Of a DNA stretch of 5,271 nt, positions 1 to 4,271 are shown one piece after another. Source of the stretch: Candidatus Hydrogenedentota bacterium (GTDB taxonomy: Bacteria > Hydrogenedentota > Hydrogenedentia > Hydrogenedentiales > GCA-2746185). Position numbers and translations under genes: made by a program. The stretch lies in the NCBI GenBank assembly GCA_012965445.1, contig DTSJ01000058.1, positions 1 through 5,271 on the forward strand. The letters run 5' to 3'. The notes under the pieces are model-generated. The model ran no database searches. It was not told the origin of the DNA and was given only the letters and a program-made list of their open reading frames with translations. Position 1 is the first letter of the stretch. Every line of letters starts with the position of its first letter.

Positions 1-21
1 CGTTTCTTGTTGGGTTGTCAT
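1..21 (-). CDS. Start of an unidentified downstream gene (first 7 codons, truncated by the window edge)
   Basis: An ATG at 21-19 overlaps the TGA of the 85-residue membrane protein gene in an ATGA junction, and an AAGGAAG purine run at 30-24 lies just before it as a ribosome binding site. The visible product begins MTTQQET and continues past the left edge, so its function cannot be read. The overlap implies translational coupling and membership of the manA operon. The coupling suggests that the unseen product may work with the two-helix membrane protein before it. I cannot exclude that the ATG is unused, because only seven codons are visible. Confidence 0.5.
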
Positions 22-275
22 TTCTTCCTTTGCTGAGTCGTATTGAGGCGCTGCTCCAGCTCTACAACTACAAGGATTGTAGGAAACACAAAAGACAACA
101 ACACAATGATAAGATAAAGATGGTCAGAAGTAACACCATTGATCACAAGATAGGCCGGGTTCATGCGAAGAAAAGAATAAAGAGGATATGCCACCGCAAT
201 TCCGAAAAGACCATAGATATGAAGCTGGTTCAGAAATTTGGAATGCTCTACCAATGTCGGTTCGTTTCGTCCCAT
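18..275 (-). CDS. Small two-helix membrane protein, function unknown
   Basis: This 85-residue protein has two hydrophobic segments, at about residues 17-36 and 53-72, separated by a short polar loop (NPAYLVINGVTSDH). It ends in a charged tail (ELEQRLNTTQQRKK), so both termini probably lie in the cytoplasm. The ATG is 3 bases beyond the manA stop codon (TAA TCT ATG). No Shine-Dalgarno sequence precedes it, so it is probably translated by reinitiation after manA. Its TGA overlaps the start of the next gene. The shape faintly recalls the membrane-embedded N-terminus of some larger bacterial membrane-anchored enzymes, from memory and with low certainty. It could therefore be the anchoring half of a split protein whose soluble part is encoded next. 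I do not recognise a named family. The real-gene call rests on the strong membrane pattern and the operon spacing. Confidence 0.75.
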   Translation of the reverse strand: MGRNEPTLVEHSKFLNQLHIYGLFGIAVAYPLYSFLRMNPAYLVINGVTSDHLYLIIVLLSFVFPTILVVVELEQRLNTTQQRKK

Positions 276-278
276 AGA

Positions 279-1328
279 TTATTGACTGAGCAGCACGCTC
301 AAATCCTCCCGCGTATACCCAGCTCCCAGCAATGGCCCCACGACATTCCCCTCAAGATCCGGCACATAATACATCAACACCGAACTTCTCCCCGACAACG
401 AAAAATCACCATCATCCCCGGACACCATCGCAGCCTCACCCGGCGCAAGCCTGACCGAATCATCCCCGGTCTCCACCAAAACCTCTCCCTCCTTCGCCAA
501 TAAAATCTGAAACGTCTCCCCCCGATTCGATTCCCCACACCGCCCCTCCAGCATGATCTCCTCCGCTGCAAAATACGCGCACGCCGCCAACACCCGAACC
601 CGTGCCCCCTCAACCTCATATGCAAAATCCGGCATCGCACCCGGATGCACGTTCGGATACCGAACCGAAGCCTTCGATTTCTCCAGATGCAGCTCGCGCG
701 GCGAACCGTCCACATCCACGCGCCCCCAGTCATCTATACGATAAGTCAAATCACTGTTCTGCTGAATCTCTGCCAGCAGACACCCCTCCCCTATCGCATG
801 CACCGTCCCAGCGGGCACAAACACCGACATCCCCGCCTCAGCACCAATCCGCGTTAGCCGCTCCGAAATGCCCCCCTCAGCAAGGCACCCCTCAACCGCC
901 TCGCGAGTCATATCCTCAGGCATTCCACAATACAAAGTCGCGCCCGAATCCGCATGCAGCACGTACCACATCTCGGTCTTTCCCACATCATCCTCGCCCA
1001 GGTCCGCCGCAATCGCATCATTCGGATGCACCTGAATCGAAAGCTTGTCCCTCGCATCCAGCAGTTTCAGCAGCAGCGGGAACTGCCCATGCACCGTCAA
1101 CGCCGCACGCGAACCCAAAATCCCCAAAGCATCACGCTCCAGCAAATCACGCAGTGTAGCTCCCGCGTCAGCACCTCGATTCGCCACGCTCGTATGCTGT
1201 GCATGATCCGAAATCAGCCACGCCTCCCCAATCGGCTCATCCGGAAGCGGCTTTCCATAAATCCTTCGCAGCGAATCCCCCCCCCACATCCGCGGCACAT
1301 AACATTCCTCAAACGTCAGAATACTCAT
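279..1328 (-). CDS. manA: Mannose-6-phosphate isomerase, class I (zinc-dependent)
   Basis: The enzyme interconverts mannose-6-phosphate and fructose-6-phosphate in the cytoplasm, feeding either mannose catabolism or GDP-mannose and glycan synthesis. The 349-residue protein has the cupin fold of type I isomerases. WGG is at residues 15-17 and GEAWLIS at 34-40. The block FPLLLKLLDA followed by QVHPND ends at 104 and carries likely zinc ligands Q99 and H101. E119 lies in KTEMW, and PAGTVHAIG contains H177. EIQQNSDLTYR ends at the probable catalytic R197. D199 replaces the usual Tyr in the motif that follows (IDDWGR). A second cupin-like C-terminal part follows, and the protein is somewhat longer than the roughly 315-residue Bacillus-type enzymes. 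The ATG at 1328 is the only usable start, because the frame meets a TGA at 1367-1365 with no ATG, GTG or TTG between. No Shine-Dalgarno sequence precedes it, and a promoter lies directly upstream. A run of nine G (codons 15-18) crosses the WGG motif. Confidence 0.95.
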   Translation of the reverse strand: MSILTFEECYVPRMWGGDSLRRIYGKPLPDEPIGEAWLISDHAQHTSVANRGADAGATLRDLLERDALGILGSRAALTVHGQFPLLLKLLDARDKLSIQVHPNDAIAADLGEDDVGKTEMWYVLHADSGATLYCGMPEDMTREAVEGCLAEGGISERLTRIGAEAGMSVFVPAGTVHAIGEGCLLAEIQQNSDLTYRIDDWGRVDVDGSPRELHLEKSKASVRYPNVHPGAMPDFAYEVEGARVRVLAACAYFAAEEIMLEGRCGESNRGETFQILLAKEGEVLVETGDDSVRLAPGEAAMVSGDDGDFSLSGRSSVLMYYVPDLEGNVVGPLLGAGYTREDLSVLLSQ

Positions 1329-1334
1329 CCCCGC

Positions 1335-1363
1335 ATCATACCCAAACCCAGCGACCCTATCAA
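1335..1363 (-). promoter_or_regulatory. Sigma-70-type promoter of manA
   Basis: On the - strand, a -35 box TTGATA (1363-1358, 5 of 6 to consensus) is separated by exactly 17 bases from a -10 box TATGAT (1340-1335, 5 of 6). The normal start distance places +1 at 1328, an A, which is also the first base of the manA ATG. A GCGGGG stretch fills the discriminator, a composition associated with growth-rate or stringent control of sigma-70 promoters; that link is inference. The promoter would drive manA, the small membrane protein and the truncated gene. Confidence 0.6.
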
Positions 1364-1382
1364 TTCAACCCGACATTCAACC
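1363..1382. repeat. 8-bp direct repeat upstream of the manA -35 box
   Basis: ATTCAACC occurs at 1363-1370 and again at 1375-1382 (GGTTGAAT on the - strand), with a 12-base period and a CGAC spacer. The downstream copy touches the -35 box. The upstream copy overlaps an imperfect dyad, CATTC-N6-GAATG, at 1374-1389. A pair of half-sites about one helical turn apart beside a -35 box is typical of a transcription factor site, but the factor is unknown and chance cannot be excluded. Confidence 0.4.
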
Positions 1383-1451
1383 TGGAATGGAAGGCAATAG
1401 TTCGTCCCACCTCAAACACAACGACTTCTGAATCCCTACGCAGTCACAGCA

Positions 1452-2738
1452 TCACAACCTGGCCTTTGCCCTCCGCCTCGACCACCGACCAGCCATTAGA
1501 CTAGCAACAAGAATAGAAAGCCAACCCGCTGCAATAATTTTTACGATTGAATCCGCCGATGCATGCACCAGCATGAGATCCAGTCTACCCGTTTCCCAAA
1601 ATGTCCACTCACTCGCCAAATCCGTCGCCAAAGCACGATTTCCTGTCTGGAGAATAACAATGCCATTGCCTGTCGCTGGATTGATTCGTACATCCGCGTT
1701 GATCGCAGGCTTCGCTCGTATACCCGCGCCGCCGATCACGAAACCGCCAGCCTTGTTCGGCGCCAGAAGAATGTCACCCAGTCCCCAAATATCCATGCCC
1801 ATAACCGATGCTTGCGGCTCTCTCTTCTGTGTTACCGCATCAGTTGTCAATGCACCTCGCCCGACAGCCTCACCGTCGGCACCCGTTATATGAGCCTGCA
1901 CGAACCTCACCATATCGGAAGCGCTTGTATAAAACGAAGCCGCACCCGTATTTGTCCAGTTGTGCCGATCAACCATCGTGCCGTCAAGCTGGTAGGACGC
2001 AGCCTGATTCGAGCTGTTTCTCTCGTCGAGAACATGCGAGGAATGCATCATCCCGAGCGGCTCAAATACCGCTTGCTCAATGTAGGACTCAAACGTTCCC
2101 CTAGTCACCTCTTCAATCACCAACTGCAGGATCGTGTATCCCCCACCCGAATATTCGAATTGCGCACCCGGCTCCAGACCAACTCGAATGGTGTGATCCT
2201 CTTCCGGTGATGACGAATTCGGCTGCGCCATTGACTCTTCAAGTGTCTGAATGGGTGTCCCCGGAGGAAATCCCGCATAGCCAAGCCCGTCAGTCAGACC
2301 CGCAGTATGACTCAACAGACGACGTACCGTGACGCCATCATTATCATATTCACTCTCCGGCAGTTGCCACCTCGTGAGATAGATCGAAACCGGAACATCC
2401 AGGTCAAGCGTTCCATCATCAATCAGCGTCATGATCCCCCATGCCGTGATCCATTTGCTGAGAGAAGCAACCTGGAACACGGTGTCTCTATCCACGGGAT
2501 CGCCGACCGACGCGAAATACTCATCGAATATCTCACCGTCTTCCAGAAGTACGAATGCGACATTGCCGTGTAAGTTCGCCTCAATATGCTCGACCGTCGC
2601 GTCCATGAACGCACGCGTGTCGCCTGTCGGCGCAACCGAATCTCGCAGCCATCCGTTCAGAGTCCCGAACACCACCAAACCAGTCCACAATGCTAAACCG
2701 GCTAGAGTCGCAGTAAACCAGATCGCAAATTTCAACAC
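1452..2738 (-). CDS. Membrane-anchored serine beta-lactamase/PBP-like hydrolase (S12 / class C family)
   Basis: Numbered from the GTG at 2738 (428 residues), the protein has an N-terminal membrane helix at about residues 3-26 and a periplasmic or extracellular catalytic domain. A second membrane helix at about 398-416 is followed by an Arg/Lys-rich tail (RWSRRRAKARL), which fits an inside-out-inside topology. The nucleophile motif is S92-L-S-K95 (VASLSKW), and LLSHTAGL around H144 is the usual conserved block. The second motif is Y196-S-G (EYSGGGY). The third motif, normally H/K/W-x-G, reads VIGG with Ile335 at the key position. Relatives include D-aminopeptidases, esterases, low-molecular-mass PBPs and class C beta-lactamases, so substrate cannot be assigned. 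The frame is open up to a TTG at 2840, but that start has no ribosome binding site, and the added 34 residues are polar and precede the anchor. The GTG has AGCGAGG 8 bases upstream. The 123 bases between this gene and manA hold the manA promoter. Confidence 0.88.
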   Translation of the reverse strand: MLKFAIWFTATLAGLALWTGLVVFGTLNGWLRDSVAPTGDTRAFMDATVEHIEANLHGNVAFVLLEDGEIFDEYFASVGDPVDRDTVFQVASLSKWITAWGIMTLIDDGTLDLDVPVSIYLTRWQLPESEYDNDGVTVRRLLSHTAGLTDGLGYAGFPPGTPIQTLEESMAQPNSSSPEEDHTIRVGLEPGAQFEYSGGGYTILQLVIEEVTRGTFESYIEQAVFEPLGMMHSSHVLDERNSSNQAASYQLDGTMVDRHNWTNTGAASFYTSASDMVRFVQAHITGADGEAVGRGALTTDAVTQKREPQASVMGMDIWGLGDILLAPNKAGGFVIGGAGIRAKPAINADVRINPATGNGIVILQTGNRALATDLASEWTFWETGRLDLMLVHASADSIVKIIAAGWLSILVASLMAGRWSRRRAKARL

Positions 2739-2746
2739 ATGGATGA

Positions 2747-2753
2747 CCTCGCT
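2747..2753 (-). promoter_or_regulatory. Ribosome binding site deciding the hydrolase start
   Basis: AGCGAGG on the - strand, with its GAGG core at 2750-2747, leaves 8 bases before the GTG at 2738-2736. The alternative TTG at 2840 is preceded by CTGCTTCAC with no purine-rich site. This supports initiation at the GTG, directly before the membrane helix. The 2739-2890 interval then contains no gene that I can support, no clear promoter and no good terminator. Confidence 0.55.
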
Positions 2754-2890
2754 GGGTAATAGGCTTTTATTCAACAGTCCGCGGCTGATGAATCTATCGT
2801 CTGCAGAGTGTACAACACGTGATCGACGCACAATTGACAAGTGAAGCAGGATTCAAGTTTCAAGCACGACAGCTTCGAAAAAATGCCAAC

Positions 2891-3202
2891 TTACTTCATC
2901 TCCGCGATTTCATGGATCACACTTATCATCAGTCGGTGCGACTCGGATAATTTTTCAGACATAGCGGCAAGTTTGTCATTATCATAAGCCAATGAACTCA
3001 ACACCCGATCCGGGTTGTATATCCTCTCGCTGATCGCCCGAAGCGTTTCTTCCAGTTCTTTCAATTCGTCCAAACCCAACTCCTTTTCAAACTCTTCAAA
3101 CCATTTCCCAAAAACGACCGACCAATTGCACCAAACCCTCGACTCCGTCCTTGTAAGCACGACCGGATTAAATTCTTCGTATACTAGCGCATTCCAGCTC
3201 AA
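2891..3202 (-). CDS. Hypothetical small helical protein
   Basis: I do not recognise this 103-residue protein. Its N-terminal third is aromatic-rich (SWNALVYEEFNP, then RVWCNWSVVFGKWFEEF). The remainder is strongly charged and predicted to be helical, with Leu/Ile spacing typical of amphipathic or coiled-coil helices (ELGLDELKELEETLRAISERI at about 41-61, then DKLAAMSEKLSESHRLMISVIHEIAEMK at about 76-103). There is no signal peptide or membrane segment, so it is probably cytosolic. The start is uncertain. The first candidate is a TTG at 3202 with no ribosome binding site, only 24 bases from the divergent acetyltransferase start; a GTG at 3160 would give an 89-residue product. The - strand reading is preferred because the overlapping + strand frame is a low-complexity Ser/Asn/Thr shadow. 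It may be cotranscribed with the serine hydrolase downstream. Confidence 0.6.
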   Translation of the reverse strand: MSWNALVYEEFNPVVLTRTESRVWCNWSVVFGKWFEEFEKELGLDELKELEETLRAISERIYNPDRVLSSLAYDNDKLAAMSEKLSESHRLMISVIHEIAEMK

Positions 3203-3226
3203 AAATGAAGTACAATTGGAATCCTT

Positions 3227-3808
3227 ATGGACGACACGAAACAGTTCAACTGGTCCCAGAACTCAGACCCTAACAGCGTTGCCTACTTGAGGCCCGTCCA
3301 GTCATATGACGCTGAAGAATTCATCGATCTGGTAAACGACAGCCACGACTTCCTCCAGCTCTGGGTCAATCCACCCAGCGATCTCAATACGTTTCACGCC
3401 GCAATCGAACAAAGCAAAGACGACGGCTCCATACTCCTGCTGGTCTGCATGACCTCAGACCAAAGAATCACAGGCAGCATAAATATCAGCCAGATCGTCT
3501 TCGGCAAATTCTGTTCCGCCTACATCGGATATTGGATTGCAAAAGAATATGCCGGGCGCGGACTCATGACCAGCGCCTTGCAGAATCTCATCCATCTCGC
3601 ACTCGGCCCCTTCGGACTCCATCGACTCGAAGCCAACATTCAACCCGCAAACACACCGAGCAAAAAACTCGTAGCTAGTATCGGTTTCCAAAAAGAAGGC
3701 CTCTCTCCCAAATACCCAAAAAACAACGACCGTTGGGAAGACCACGAACGCTGGGCGATCCGCGCAGAAAACCTGCCCCTCAGCCCACGATCTTCTTCAG
3801 ATTCATAA
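3227..3808 (+). CDS. GNAT-family N-acetyltransferase, RimJ/RimL-like
   Basis: This 193-residue cytosolic protein belongs to the GNAT acetyltransferases, which move an acetyl group from acetyl-CoA to an amine; RimJ/RimL relatives acetylate the N-termini of ribosomal proteins. It opens with a typical strand and helix (AYLRPVQSYDAEEFIDLV, about residues 19-36). A central sheet (SILLLVCMTSDQRITGSINIS) leads to IGYWIAKEYAGRGLMTSA at about 100-117. Its A109-G-R-G-L-M segment is the acetyl-CoA pyrophosphate-binding loop (motif A). HRLEANIQPANTPSKKLVASIGFQKEG at about 132-158 is motif B with the usual N-x-x-S and GF signature. The acceptor cannot be predicted. The ATG at 3227 is the only ATG in frame near the conserved start; GGA at 3218-3220 is a weak ribosome binding site. 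It is the only + strand gene here, and its 3' end overlaps the convergent DinB gene by 29 bases. Confidence 0.92.
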   Translation: MDDTKQFNWSQNSDPNSVAYLRPVQSYDAEEFIDLVNDSHDFLQLWVNPPSDLNTFHAAIEQSKDDGSILLLVCMTSDQRITGSINISQIVFGKFCSAYIGYWIAKEYAGRGLMTSALQNLIHLALGPFGLHRLEANIQPANTPSKKLVASIGFQKEGLSPKYPKNNDRWEDHERWAIRAENLPLSPRSSSDS

Positions 3809-4244
3809 TCATCCCAATATGAATCCCAAGATGGAAAGCGTTGAACGCAAGCGCCTGATCCGCAGACTCAATCTTGAATCCAGGAAACAACTCAAACGCA
3901 TTGAAGTTATCCATCGCCCCCGACTTCAGATCTTCCTGCACACGACCTCCCGCTGCCGCCAACGTCGATTTCGCCTCCTCAATACTCGGCGTCTCACTCC
4001 AGTCCGCAGGCGAACTCCCATTCTTGTAGGCCTCATTGTAAAAATCCGGCACGATAGCGTCCAGCCCCGCCGGACGATAACAAAGCGAAGACATCACATG
4101 CGTAATATGCCCTACATTCCAGAGAATATTGTTGTTAAAGCCGTCCGGAATAGCCACAAACTGCTCGTCTGTCACTCCCTCGAGCGTTTGCGGAACAAGT
4201 CCGTGTACAGTTCCCAACAATGCTGAAAGTTCATCACGATTCAT
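3780..4244 (-). CDS. DinB-family protein (DinB_2-like four-helix bundle)
   Basis: This 154-residue protein matches the DinB/YfiT-like metal-binding four-helix-bundle superfamily, whose members include thiol-dependent S-transferases and many uncharacterised proteins. NILWNVGHITHV carries H46, and the C-terminal helix AFNAFHLGIHIGMIMNLKK carries H138 and H142. This is the usual arrangement of one His early and an H-x-x-x-H pair late, binding a divalent metal. The middle (Y56-R-P-A-G to P80-A-D-W) is the variable substrate-side region, and no thiol cosubstrate can be inferred. Length is typical for the family. The ATG at 4244 follows a strong AGGAGA ribosome binding site. The gene starts 27 bases after the stop of the alpha/beta hydrolase-like gene and is probably in its operon. 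The last ten codons lie under the end of the acetyltransferase gene. Confidence 0.9.
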   Translation of the reverse strand: MNRDELSALLGTVHGLVPQTLEGVTDEQFVAIPDGFNNNILWNVGHITHVMSSLCYRPAGLDAIVPDFYNEAYKNGSSPADWSETPSIEEAKSTLAAAGGRVQEDLKSGAMDNFNAFELFPGFKIESADQALAFNAFHLGIHIGMIMNLKKIVG

Positions 4245-4250
4245 AATACT

Positions 4251-4256
4251 TCTCCT
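4251..4256 (-). promoter_or_regulatory. Ribosome binding site of the DinB-family gene
   Basis: AGGAGA on the - strand lies 6 bases before the ATG at 4244-4242. It is the strongest Shine-Dalgarno match in the window. It lies within the 27-base gap after the upstream stop, so this gene can initiate independently within its operon. Confidence 0.7.
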
Positions 4257-4271
4257 GACTCGGTTTCTTCA

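Noticed and set aside
15..503. Long + strand frame opposite the membrane protein and manA
   Set aside because: Its product is rich in His, Arg and Lys with no recognisable motif. It is the antisense shadow of two well-supported genes, made possible by the C-rich strand.
602..1159. 185-codon + strand frame inside manA
   Set aside because: The product is dominated by Pro, Ser, Ala and His. It is an antisense shadow of the clearly conserved isomerase.
1563..2210. 215-codon + strand frame inside the serine hydrolase
   Set aside because: The product is rich in Arg, Ser and Cys without domain character, and it lies opposite the catalytic motifs of the real gene.
2854..2886. Possible terminator hairpin (TTCAAGC, loop, GCTTCGAA) after the small helical protein gene
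   Set aside because: The stem has a bulge. On the - strand the T run precedes rather than follows it, and on the + strand it is followed by A, so it does not fit an intrinsic terminator in either direction.
3180..3216. TATACT and TACAAT as -10 boxes for the acetyltransferase
   Set aside because: Neither has an acceptable -35 box at 16-18 bases upstream, so a promoter cannot be placed with confidence.
3015..3290. + strand frame overlapping the small helical protein and the acetyltransferase start
   Set aside because: It is low-complexity Ser/Asn/Thr sequence. It runs out of frame into the acetyltransferase, which has clear family motifs.
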